From an uncultured Flavobacterium sp. (GTDB taxonomy: Bacteria > Bacteroidota > Bacteroidia > Flavobacteriales > Flavobacteriaceae): a DNA stretch of 7,059 nucleotides. This document shows positions 1 through 6,326 of the stretch, piece after piece (the first letter of the stretch is position 1; every line of letters starts with the position of its first letter). Location: positions 1 to 7,059 of the forward strand of contig NZ_CALFIG010000248.1 of assembly GCF_937876455.1 (NCBI RefSeq), read 5' to 3'. The notes beneath the pieces are model-generated. The model saw only the letters and a program-made list of their open reading frames with translations. It was not told the origin of the DNA and did no database searches. The position numbers and the translations under genes are program-made.

Positions 1-108
1 GCGGTGGCGTTTGGATGGGCCCTCTTCCGGGCGAATAGCCTGCAATCAGCCTATATTCTGTTTAAAGGAATGCTGGGAATAGAGTCATTTTTTCTGCCGC
101 CAAAACTC
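1..108 (+). CDS. MBOAT-family O-acyltransferase, C-terminal fragment (partial at both ends, foreign to the rest of the contig)
   Basis: Frame 1 is open from base 1 and reads as the tail of a membrane-bound O-acyltransferase of the AlgI/DltB type, a polytopic enzyme that transfers acyl groups to cell-surface polysaccharides. The support is the family's C-terminal pattern: small/hydrophobic residues, then GWALFRANS, then an alternating stretch leading to FKGMLGIESF and LPPKL. The frame stays open to a stop at 157-159, but residues after about position 108 come from reading the next gene's DNA out of frame. Base composition differs sharply from the rest of the window: 35 of the first 60 bases are G/C. 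The fragment is too short to assign a substrate. The family call rests on about 36 residues, and the source organism is probably not the one that supplied the rest. Confidence 0.6.
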
Positions 109-120
109 CAGGATTGGATG
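105..120. other. Probable chimeric assembly junction
   Basis: An MBOAT reading frame (frame 1) and a dehydrogenase reading frame (frame 3) meet here, each missing the half that should lie across the join. Bases 109-119 are compatible with both genes, the kind of short shared overlap at which assemblers or ligation chimeras join unrelated molecules. Composition drops from about 50% G/C on the left to the low values of the rest on the right. No transposon end, target duplication or integrase site is visible. A real deletion fusing two genes is possible but less likely given the composition step so close to the contig edge. Confidence 0.65.
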
Positions 121-269
121 TTTTTGAAAATGAGCCTTCACCAGAAATTCGAATTTTAATGCATCCTAAAATATCTTTAACACCTCATATTGGCGCTGCT
201 ACACTAGAAGCACAAGACCGTATAGGAACTGAATTAGCGTATCAAATTAGCAATCTATTAAAACAATAA
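109..269 (+). CDS. D-2-hydroxyacid dehydrogenase (SerA-like, phosphoglycerate dehydrogenase family), C-terminal 52 residues only
   Basis: A frame beginning with GLDVFENEP and ending at TAA 267-269 gives the end of an NAD-dependent D-2-hydroxyacid dehydrogenase. The DVFENEP segment, followed by LTPHIGAAT with the catalytic histidine, is the classic end of the nucleotide-binding domain and its return to the substrate domain. The family is normally 310-330 residues, so about five sixths are missing on the left. The likely activity is oxidation of 3-phosphoglycerate, the first step of serine synthesis, but the residues that would separate SerA from other 2-hydroxyacid dehydrogenases are absent. 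No C-terminal ACT domain follows, so this is the short form. The residue before GLDV is normally alanine in this family, but the codon here (108-110) reads CCA, proline. That places the join with foreign DNA at or just before base 109. A strong terminator follows directly. Confidence 0.85.
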
Positions 270-271
270 TT

Positions 272-303
272 AAAAAGCACTGACAGTATCAGTGCTTTTT
301 TTT
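272..303 (+). terminator. Rho-independent terminator after the dehydrogenase gene
   Basis: A perfect 12-bp stem (272-283 with 289-300, core AGCACTGA/TCAGTGCT) closes on a 5-base loop, CAGTA. It leads into eight T residues at 296-303 and starts 2 bases after the stop codon. The A-run on the left arm lets it work in both directions. Confidence 0.92.
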
Positions 304-310
304 ATCTTTA
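303..310 (+). promoter_or_regulatory. Possible weak -7 element for the small membrane protein gene
   Basis: TATCTTTA matches the Bacteroidota -7 consensus TAnnTTTG at all fixed bases but the last. It sits just past the terminator and 32 bases before the ATG at 343, a workable leader. No clear -33 TTG lies about 19 bases further up, where the terminator hairpin is. It is the only candidate promoter in this short gap. Confidence 0.3.
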
Positions 311-342
311 TACCCTCAATACTAAAGAGACATTTGCCTACT

Positions 343-684
343 ATGTCAAAATTTAAGGAATTAAAATCACGCTGGAACATTAAAAGTAATTTTCAGTTTT
401 TTATCATTTTTTGCGTTTTTGCAATTACAGGTTCGACTGCAGCCGTGATTGCAAAACCTATTTTGGGAGTTATTGGCATTACAAAAGAAAGTGTTTCATT
501 ATGGGTGTATTATCCCTTATATATCTTAATTATATATCCATTCTACAAAATTCTCTTATTATTTTACGGAGCCCTATTTGGTCAACTACCTTTTTTTTGG
601 AACATTGCAAAAAAATTATTCCTAAAAATAGGTTTCAAATTTTTAGTTGTTTTTATTGAGAAAAACACAAAACTGGGGCAGTAA
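343..684 (+). CDS. DUF6787-like small integral membrane protein (113 aa)
   Basis: This small protein has two hydrophobic segments, roughly residues 17-38 and 52-82, with basic stretches at the N-terminus (KFKELKSRW) and after the second helix (NIAKKLFLKIGFKF). The motifs AITGSTAA (about 27-34), a KPILG turn, and FGQLPFFW (79-86) match what I recall of the DUF6787 family of Bacteroidota. Its function is unknown. The open frame extends left to a GTG at 292, but that codon lies inside the terminator stem of the preceding gene. ATG 343, followed by a hydrophilic MSKFKELK start, is the sensible choice. It lies 73 bases after the dehydrogenase stop. The same pairing with a serA-type gene seems familiar from flavobacteria, though I cannot verify this here. 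A cytoplasmic-membrane location with both ends inside is inferred from the positive charges. Confidence 0.75.
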   Translation: MSKFKELKSRWNIKSNFQFFIIFCVFAITGSTAAVIAKPILGVIGITKESVSLWVYYPLYILIIYPFYKILLLFYGALFGQLPFFWNIAKKLFLKIGFKFLVVFIEKNTKLGQ

Positions 685-703
685 AAGCCATTTTTATTAG
701 CTT

Positions 704-728
704 AAAAATTGTATTTTTACAAAAATAC
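704..728 (+). repeat. AT-rich overlapping hairpins downstream of the small membrane protein gene
   Basis: Two alternative inverted repeats overlap: AAAAAT/ATTTTT (704-709 with 713-718) and GTATTTTT/AAAAATAC (711-718 with 721-728). They lie 20-45 bases past the stop. They could act as a weak, possibly bidirectional terminator, but the stems are nearly pure A/T. The rest of the gap to 870 is AT-rich, with a short tandem ATTTCA repeat near 809-822 and no coding potential that I can see. Confidence 0.35.
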
Positions 729-881
729 AGACATTGATTAAAGTCGATTATTATTGAGTAAAAGAACTAATTAAGTTGAATAATTAGGTAAATTCCAATA
801 ACTAAAATTTCAAATTTCAACAACAGAATATCCAAAATCAATTATCAAAAATTTTAATATCGTATAAAATATTTTTTTATT

Positions 882-892
882 CTATCCGATAG
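882..892. promoter_or_regulatory. Palindrome CTATC-C-GATAG in the Fic promoter spacer, candidate operator
   Basis: A perfect 5-bp inverted repeat with a one-base centre lies 3 bases upstream of the -7 element of the Fic gene, in the spacer where bound protein would block RNA polymerase. The motif TATCC recurs inside the gene start at 939-943, and TATCG occurs at 931-935 and near 857. The Fic protein ends in a DNA-binding-like domain, so autoregulation is a reasonable inference. An 11-base palindrome in AT-rich DNA can also arise by chance. Confidence 0.4.
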
Positions 893-895
893 TAT

Positions 896-903
896 TATCT
901 TTG
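896..903 (+). promoter_or_regulatory. -7 promoter element of the Fic gene
   Basis: TATCTTTG is a perfect match to the Bacteroidota TAnnTTTG element. It lies 19 bases before the ATG at 923, so transcription should start near 908-911 and leave a very short A-rich leader. A run of T at 872-878 sits about where the -33 element should be but has no TTG. Confidence 0.7.
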
Positions 904-922
904 TGGTTGAAATAAAAATGTC

Positions 923-1885
923 ATGTGGAATATCGATTTATCCTATCGCAAAGAATTTCAATCAACATTCGAAAGATTGTATGATAAACTCGCTGTGCTT
1001 AATCTAAACAGACCGCTTCCCTACACTGCTATTACAAAAATTAAAGAATCACTTGCTGTAGAATGGACTTACAATTCAAATAGTATTGAAGGCAATACGC
1101 TTTCGCTTCGAGAAACACAAATGGTACTGCAAGAAGGCATTACTGTTAAAGGTAAATCTTTGCGGGAACATTTTGAAGCAAAAAATCATGAGCATGCCAT
1201 TAATTATTTGTATCAAATCATCAATGATAATTACACACTAAGAAGTATCGATATTTTATCACTTCATGGATTAGTTTTAAGAGCTATTGAAGATGATTTT
1301 GCAGGAAGAATTAGAAATGCAGGCGTAAGAATTACAGGTGCAAATTTTATTCCTCCAAATGCTAATAAAGTATCTGATTTGATAGATGAATTAATACAAT
1401 TTGTAAATGAAAACCCTTTGCAATTGAATGATATTGAGTTAGCTACAATTTTCCATCATAAATTAGTTTGGATTCATCCATTTTTTGATGGAAATGGAAG
1501 AACCGTTCGTTTAGCCATGAATTTATTATTAATGCGAAGAGGTTTTCCGCCAGCCATCATCTTAAAAAATGATAGAAAAAAATATTATGAAGCTTTAAAT
1601 CAGGCAAATAATGGCAATTATCAAAAGTTAACATTGTTAATGTGTCAGGCTTTGGAAAGAACGGTTAATATTTATTTAACATCAATTCCAAGCGATAACG
1701 ATGAAGATTATCAATCTATAACTACTATTGTTAGTGAACCTAATACACCTTATAGCCAAGAATACATTAGTTTGTTGGCGCGTCAAGGAAAAATTGACGC
1801 TTACAAAGAAGGTAGAAATTGGGTCACCACTAAAAAAGCCATTAACGATTACATCAATAACAGACAAAGAAAGCGTTTACTTTAG
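923..1885 (+). CDS. Fic-family protein, self-inhibited class II AMP-transferase with C-terminal HTH-like domain (320 aa)
   Basis: Fic enzymes usually transfer AMP from ATP to a hydroxyl side chain of a target protein. The core motif is complete: HPFFDGNGR at residues 185-193, with catalytic H185, metal-binding D189 and phosphate-binding N191, G192 and R193, followed by TVR. Upstream, S52 to G57 fits the inhibitory S/T-xxx-E-G/N motif, where E56 would displace the ATP gamma-phosphate and hold the enzyme off. Having it N-terminal to the Fic core makes this class II. FAGRIRNAGVRITGA (126-140) is the usual strand before the active-site flap. Residues about 275-312 (YSQEYISLLARQGKIDAYKEG, then W300 and TKKAINDYI) resemble a MerR/excisionase-type HTH_17 domain. 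The start ATG 923 is set by the short leader; ATG 918 is in another frame. No separate antitoxin gene is adjacent, in keeping with built-in inhibition. Target unknown; de-AMPylation or another transfer is also possible. Confidence 0.9.
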   Translation: MWNIDLSYRKEFQSTFERLYDKLAVLNLNRPLPYTAITKIKESLAVEWTYNSNSIEGNTLSLRETQMVLQEGITVKGKSLREHFEAKNHEHAINYLYQIINDNYTLRSIDILSLHGLVLRAIEDDFAGRIRNAGVRITGANFIPPNANKVSDLIDELIQFVNENPLQLNDIELATIFHHKLVWIHPFFDGNGRTVRLAMNLLLMRRGFPPAIILKNDRKKYYEALNQANNGNYQKLTLLMCQALERTVNIYLTSIPSDNDEDYQSITTIVSEPNTPYSQEYISLLARQGKIDAYKEGRNWVTTKKAINDYINNRQRKRLL

Positions 1886-1898
1886 CGCTTTCTTTTTT
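1868..1898 (+). terminator. Rho-independent terminator overlapping the Fic stop codon
   Basis: AGAAAGCG (1868-1875) pairs with CGCTTTCT (1886-1893) around a 10-base loop, followed by T residues to 1898. The left arm encodes the last residues of the Fic protein (RKR) and the stop TAG (1883-1885) lies in the loop. It separates Fic from uvrA transcription. Confidence 0.8.
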
Positions 1899-1942
1899 AT
1901 TTTCTTTACACTTGTCTACTTCAAAAATTAGATTGAAATGAG

Positions 1943-1950
1943 TATCTTTG
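1943..1950 (+). promoter_or_regulatory. -7 promoter element of uvrA
   Basis: TATCTTTG, the same eight bases as in the Fic promoter, lies 16 bases before ATG 1967. Transcription should then begin around 1955-1958. That rules against the upstream TTG at 1955 as translation start, because it would sit at the very 5' end of the message. No clear -33 TTG is seen 17-23 bases upstream, and no SOS-type palindrome is visible. Confidence 0.65.
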
Positions 1951-1966
1951 CGTTTTGCCAAAAATT

Positions 1967-4801
1967 ATGCAACATAAACCCGAAGAATTCATTGAAATTA
2001 TAGGTGCACGAGCACATAATCTAAAAAACATTGATGTTTCTATTCCAAGAGAACAATTAGTAGTTATAACTGGCCTTTCTGGTTCTGGAAAATCTTCGTT
2101 GGCTTTTGATACTATTTATGCGGAAGGACAACGCAGGTACATCGAAACTTTTTCTGCTTATGCACGTCAATTTTTAGGCGGATTAGAACGTCCTGACGTG
2201 GATAAAATTGATGGCTTATCTCCTGTGATTGCTATAGAGCAAAAAACAACCAATAAAAGCCCTCGTTCTACTGTTGGAACTATTACAGAGATATATGATT
2301 TTCTTCGTTTATTATATGCAAGAGCAGCCGATGCGTATAGCTATAATACGGGAGAAAAAATGATATCCTATTCGGATGAGCAAATTAAAACCTTAATTTT
2401 TGAGGAGTTTAATGACCAACGAATAAATGTTTTAGCTCCTGTGGTACGTTCTAGAAAAGGGCATTATAGAGAGTTATTTGAACAAATAGCAAAACAAGGG
2501 TTTGTAAAAGTTAGAATTGATGGCGTCATAAAAGACATTGAATATGGCATGAAAGTGGATCGATACAAAACACATGACATCGAGATTGTGATTGACAGAA
2601 TTGCCATAAAAAACGACGAGGAAACAGATAAACGCATTACAGAAAGTATCAAAATAGCGATGCATCATGGCGATGATAGTATGATGATTGTTACCCAAGA
2701 TCAAGACGAAGTGCGCTATTACAGTCGAAGTTTAATGTGTCCTACCAGTGGTATTTCTTATCCAAATCCAGAGCCTAATAACTTTTCGTTTAACTCCCCA
2801 AAAGGAGCTTGTCCTGATTGTAACGGATTAGGTGTCGTTAACGAAATCAATTTACAAAAAATAATTCCTAATCCTTCCTTATCGATTAAAAATGGTGGTT
2901 TTGCTCCGTTAGGTGAATACAAAAGCTCATGGATTTTTAAACAGTTAGAAATCATTGGCGAAAAATTTGGTTTCAAATTAACTGACAGCATCAGTCAAAT
3001 TCCTGCAGAGGCAATGGAAATGATATTGTATGGAGGAAATGATAAGTTTTCGGTTGTATCTAAAGTAATGGGAATTACAAAAGAATATAAAATTGATTTT
3101 GAAGGAATTTCAAATTTTATCAAGAATCAATTTGAACAGTCTGATTCACAAAGTATTAAAAGATGGGCAAAAGAATTCATGGACGAAAATGAATGTGGAG
3201 CTTGTCAAGGAACTCGATTAAAAAAAGAAGCTTTATATTTTAAAATCAATGAAAAAAGTATTGGTGATTTAGTACAATTAGACATTGTGGAATTAGCTTC
3301 TTGGTTTACAGCATTGCCTTCTCATCTTTCGGAAAAACAACGTGTAATTGCAACAGAAATACTCAAAGAGATCAATGCTAGAATCCAATTTTTATTGGAT
3401 GTTGGCTTAGATTATCTAAATTTAAATAGAAGTTCCAAAACGTTATCTGGAGGTGAAGCACAACGCATTCGATTGGCTACACAAATTGGCTCACAATTAG
3501 TGGGTGTGTTATACATTTTAGACGAGCCAAGCATTGGGTTACACCAAAGAGACAATGAACGATTAATAAAATCATTAGAAAGTTTACGAGATATTGGTAA
3601 CTCGGTGTTAGTGGTTGAACACGACAAAGACATGATTGAACGTGCCGATTATGTCATTGATATTGGTCCAAAAGCAGGTAAATTTGGTGGACAAATTATA
3701 AGTGAAGGTACACCTAAAGAGTTGCTAAAAGAAAACACCATTACAGCTCAATACCTAAATGGAAAATTAAAAATTGAAGTTCCAAAAATTCGCCGTAGTG
3801 GCAATGGAAAATACATTAAACTCACTGGAGCAACAGGAAATAATTTAAAAAATGTTTCGGTAGAATTTCCATTAGGTACCATGATTTGCGTTACAGGAGT
3901 TTCTGGTAGTGGAAAATCAACTTTAATCAACGAAACCCTCTACCCTATTTTAAATACGCATTTTTACAATGCAGTCAAAAAACCACAACCTTATAAAAAA
4001 ATAGAAGGTTTAGCCCATATTGACAAAGTAATCGATATTGATCAAAGTCCTATAGGAAGAACCCCTCGAAGCAATCCTGCTACTTACACCGATGTGTTTT
4101 CTGAAATTAGAAGTTTATTTACACAAACACCCGAAGCACAGATTAGAGGATATAAACCGGGAAGATTTAGTTTTAATGTAACCGGAGGAAGATGCGAAAC
4201 ATGTGAAGGAAGCGGTGTGCGAACAATTGAAATGAGTTTTTTACCCGATGTGTATGTAGAATGTGAAACCTGTCAAGGAAAGCGTTTTAACAGAGAAACA
4301 TTAGAAATTAGATATAAAGGAAAATCTATTTCAGATATTTTAAACATGACCGTTGATGAAGCGGTAGATTTTTTTGAAAATATCCCTAAAATTTATCGAA
4401 AAATAAAAACCATTCAAGATGTTGGATTGGGTTATATTACATTAGGCCAACAAAGCACTACCCTTTCGGGTGGCGAAGCGCAGCGTATTAAATTAGCTAC
4501 CGAATTAGCCAAAAAAGACACAGGCAATACCTTTTATATTTTAGACGAACCTACAACAGGTTTACATTTTGAAGACATTCGAATTTTAATGGACGTTATT
4601 CAAAAATTAGTTGATAAAGGGAATACGGTAGTCATTATTGAACACAATTTAGACGTAATTAAACTTGCAGATTACATTATAGACATAGGTCCTGAAGGCG
4701 GAAAAGGAGGCGGAAAAGTGTTGTGTTGTGGCACACCTGAAGTAGTAGCAAAAAATAAAGAAAGTCACACGGCAAAATTTTTGAAAAAAGAATTATCTTA
4801 G
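1967..4801 (+). CDS. uvrA: Excinuclease ABC subunit A, UvrA (944 aa)
   Basis: UvrA is the dimeric DNA-damage sensor of nucleotide excision repair; it loads UvrB at lesions for later incision by UvrC. The two ABC ATPase halves are complete. Half I has Walker A GLSGSGKSS (36-44), signature LSGGE (493-497), Walker B LYILDEP (515-521) and H552. Half II has Walker A GVSGSGKS (644-651), signature LSGGE (833-837), Walker B FYILDEP (856-862) and H893. The zinc module of half II is intact (C743, C746, C766, C769), and a CxxC pair stands at C410/C413. The first zinc module is unusual: C258, S261, C282, C285, so the first CxxC reads CPTS. Length is normal (about 940). Start: ATG 1967, giving MQHKPEEFIE; the TTG at 1955 would add four residues but coincides with the predicted transcription start. 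The LOG gene follows after 30 bp with no terminator between. Confidence 0.98.
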   Translation: MQHKPEEFIEIIGARAHNLKNIDVSIPREQLVVITGLSGSGKSSLAFDTIYAEGQRRYIETFSAYARQFLGGLERPDVDKIDGLSPVIAIEQKTTNKSPRSTVGTITEIYDFLRLLYARAADAYSYNTGEKMISYSDEQIKTLIFEEFNDQRINVLAPVVRSRKGHYRELFEQIAKQGFVKVRIDGVIKDIEYGMKVDRYKTHDIEIVIDRIAIKNDEETDKRITESIKIAMHHGDDSMMIVTQDQDEVRYYSRSLMCPTSGISYPNPEPNNFSFNSPKGACPDCNGLGVVNEINLQKIIPNPSLSIKNGGFAPLGEYKSSWIFKQLEIIGEKFGFKLTDSISQIPAEAMEMILYGGNDKFSVVSKVMGITKEYKIDFEGISNFIKNQFEQSDSQSIKRWAKEFMDENECGACQGTRLKKEALYFKINEKSIGDLVQLDIVELASWFTALPSHLSEKQRVIATEILKEINARIQFLLDVGLDYLNLNRSSKTLSGGEAQRIRLATQIGSQLVGVLYILDEPSIGLHQRDNERLIKSLESLRDIGNSVLVVEHDKDMIERADYVIDIGPKAGKFGGQIISEGTPKELLKENTITAQYLNGKLKIEVPKIRRSGNGKYIKLTGATGNNLKNVSVEFPLGTMICVTGVSGSGKSTLINETLYPILNTHFYNAVKKPQPYKKIEGLAHIDKVIDIDQSPIGRTPRSNPATYTDVFSEIRSLFTQTPEAQIRGYKPGRFSFNVTGGRCETCEGSGVRTIEMSFLPDVYVECETCQGKRFNRETLEIRYKGKSISDILNMTVDEAVDFFENIPKIYRKIKTIQDVGLGYITLGQQSTTLSGGEAQRIKLATELAKKDTGNTFYILDEPTTGLHFEDIRILMDVIQKLVDKGNTVVIIEHNLDVIKLADYIIDIGPEGGKGGGKVLCCGTPEVVAKNKESHTAKFLKKELS

Positions 4802-4831
4802 TAGGCTGTTTAATATTTAATACAAAAAAAT

Positions 4832-5557
4832 ATGGCATTAGAGCAATACGAAAACGAAGAGCACAGAATTCAAGAAAAATTTAAACAAAAAACTTGGAAC
4901 GAAATTAGATCAAATGATTCATGGGCAATTTTCAAAATTATGTCCGAATTTGTAAATGGATATGAAGCGATGGGAAAAATTGGTCCTTGTGTTTCTATTT
5001 TTGGTTCTGCAAGAACTAAACCTGAAGATAAGTATTACTTATTAGCCGAAAAAATTGCTTATAAAATCAGTAAAGCGGGTTATGGCGTTATTACAGGCGG
5101 TGGCCCTGGTATTATGGAAGCAGGAAACAAAGGTGCACATTTTGGTGGTGGAACATCAGTGGGACTTAACATTGAATTGCCTTTTGAGCAACACTTTAAC
5201 CCTTACATAGACAGAGATAAAAACCTAAACTTTGATTACTTCTTTGTGAGAAAAGTAATGTTTGTAAAATATTCTCAAGGATTTGTGGTGATGCCGGGAG
5301 GTTTTGGCACCTTAGACGAACTATTTGAAGCCATTACCTTAATTCAAACTAAAAAAATTGCCAAATTCCCTATCATATTAGTGGGTCGTGAATTTTGGTC
5401 TGGTTTGATAGAATGGATTCAAAATACAATAATTGAAAAATTCCACAATGCAAGCCCAGAAGACATGAATTTATTTAAAATTGTTGACACCGAGGATGAA
5501 GTGGTAGAAGCCTTAGATAATTTTTATAAAAAATACAATTTATCGCCTAACTTTTAA
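4832..5557 (+). CDS. LOG family / TIGR00730 Rossmann-fold protein, probable nucleoside 5'-monophosphate phosphoribohydrolase (241 aa)
   Basis: LOG-type enzymes cleave the N-glycosidic bond of nucleoside (or cytokinin riboside) 5'-monophosphates, giving free base and ribose 5-phosphate. The fold markers are in order: FGSAR (57-61), GGGPGIMEA (89-97), the catalytic/phosphate-binding RK pair (R140, K141) in FFVRKVM, and PGGFGTLDE (155-163) with E163 as the active-site glutamate. An N-terminal extension of about 50 mostly helical, charged residues precedes the Rossmann core, making it longer than the ~190-residue plant-like LOGs. This is the common long bacterial form. Whether the substrate is a cytokinin nucleotide or simply AMP-like nucleotides cannot be told from sequence. 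ATG 4832 follows an A-rich leader typical of Bacteroidota. It lies 30 bp after uvrA and is probably co-transcribed. No link to DNA repair is shown beyond this neighbourhood. Confidence 0.9.
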   Translation: MALEQYENEEHRIQEKFKQKTWNEIRSNDSWAIFKIMSEFVNGYEAMGKIGPCVSIFGSARTKPEDKYYLLAEKIAYKISKAGYGVITGGGPGIMEAGNKGAHFGGGTSVGLNIELPFEQHFNPYIDRDKNLNFDYFFVRKVMFVKYSQGFVVMPGGFGTLDELFEAITLIQTKKIAKFPIILVGREFWSGLIEWIQNTIIEKFHNASPEDMNLFKIVDTEDEVVEALDNFYKKYNLSPNF

Positions 5558-5578
5558 AAAAGATAAACTCATCTTTTT
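5557..5578 (+). terminator. AT-rich hairpin directly after the LOG gene
   Basis: AAAAAGAT (5557-5564) pairs with ATCTTTTT (5571-5578) around a 6-base loop, starting on the last base of the stop codon. The stem has a single G-C pair, so it is weak alone. A stronger hairpin follows 5 bases later. Confidence 0.5.
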
Positions 5579-5583
5579 ATATG

Positions 5584-5613
5584 CCTGTTTCAGTTTATGG
5601 AGCAGGTTTTTTT
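5584..5613 (+). terminator. Second terminator hairpin of the uvrA-LOG transcript
   Basis: CCTGTTTC (5584-5591) pairs with GGAGCAGG (5599-5606) with two G-U pairs and a 7-base loop, followed by seven T residues (5607-5613). Together with the hairpin just upstream it forms a tandem terminator. Confidence 0.7.
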
Positions 5614-5739
5614 GTTTATAAAAATTTTCTTATATTTACAATACATTATTTATATGTTTATAACTATTTGTAAACTGTGCATGCATATTTTTACTGATTA
5701 GTGGCTATTTTACCACGAAAAAACGAATATATTACATAA

Positions 5740-6321
5740 ATGGAAGAGTTTTTTTTAACGTTAGTTATCATTTTAGCTATATTAATTCCAATTGCTTTTT
5801 GCTTGTGGTTGGTTTATATTTTATATTCAATTCCCAAAAAAAGAGGTCAGAAAAAAACGGGAATTATACTTTCTTCAATAGTTGGTTTATTTTTTTTACT
5901 TTTTGCTGTCAATATTTTTTTTGAAGATGAATTATTTTCAAAAAATGATGCATTAGATTTACTTAAAGAACAAAACGTAGTTCTTAATGATAATTTTGAA
6001 ATACTTAAAAACGAATCTATGTCCGCAATTGGAGATTATTATCATACATTCTCTCTGAAAATTTCTGAAAAAGACAAAATGAGAATAATTGATGAAATTA
6101 AAGAATCAAAAAACTTTAATTTAGATAAAGAAACTCCATCTTATTTTGATAATAGAAAAGATTATTACAATGGTCCGAAAAGAATAAAAAATTATGAAAC
6201 TGAAAAGCAATTTATAAGAGAACTATTTGAACCACAAGGAGAAGGTTATGCACCTACATGGAGAAAAATAGAAATCGACAAAAATGAGAATAAACTAATT
6301 TTTGAAGATATTGATGAATAA
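5740..6321 (+). CDS. Unrecognised two-helix membrane protein with hydrophilic C-terminal domain (193 aa)
   Basis: I do not recognise a family. The N-terminus has two strongly hydrophobic segments, about residues 4-30 and 41-61, separated by a basic loop (PKKRGQKK, 32-39) that should face the cytoplasm. If so, the N-terminus and the charged C-terminal domain (about 62-193) lie outside, in the periplasm. That domain is rich in K, E, D and N. It starts with a helix-like stretch (KNDALDLLKEQN), then DNFEILKNESM, and ends with a YAPTWRKIEID strand and an acidic tail. No catalytic motif, lipobox or cysteine cluster is visible. Composition is low even for this genome: 13 of 60 bases G/C in 5941-6000. 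The 182-bp gap upstream has no convincing TAnnTTTG; it holds only a TGCATGCA palindrome (5678-5685) and a 4-bp GTGG/CCAC repeat. It looks like an accessory gene. Confidence 0.7.
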   Translation: MEEFFLTLVIILAILIPIAFCLWLVYILYSIPKKRGQKKTGIILSSIVGLFFLLFAVNIFFEDELFSKNDALDLLKEQNVVLNDNFEILKNESMSAIGDYYHTFSLKISEKDKMRIIDEIKESKNFNLDKETPSYFDNRKDYYNGPKRIKNYETEKQFIRELFEPQGEGYAPTWRKIEIDKNENKLIFEDIDE

Positions 6322-6326
6322 AAAAA

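Noticed and set aside
292..342. GTG at 292 as start of the small membrane protein
   Set aside because: The GTG lies in the right arm of the terminator of the preceding gene, so the extra 17 residues are unlikely to be translated. ATG 343 fits the family.
411..659. Overlapping + strand frame inside the small membrane protein gene
   Set aside because: It is a shifted reading of the same DNA, without a start context or family resemblance.
923..1885. Fic-Doc toxin-antitoxin pair
   Set aside because: No small antitoxin gene lies on either side. The inhibitory motif is inside the Fic protein itself.
1728..1931. Overlapping + strand frame across the Fic end
   Set aside because: It runs through the terminator and has no plausible protein character.
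1955..1966. TTG at 1955 as uvrA start
   Set aside because: It sits 5 bases past the -7 element, at about the predicted transcription start. ATG 1967 gives a normal UvrA N-terminus.
2464..2991. Reverse-strand open frames inside uvrA
   Set aside because: They are shadows of a highly conserved gene, have no recognisable motifs, and lack promoters or leaders.
5678..5685. TGCATGCA palindrome upstream of the 5740 gene
   Set aside because: Eight-base palindromes of this kind are common by chance, and it is not positioned next to a recognisable promoter.
5701..5716. GTGG/CCAC inverted repeat before the 5740 gene
   Set aside because: Only four base pairs around an 8-base loop; too weak to call an operator or hairpin.
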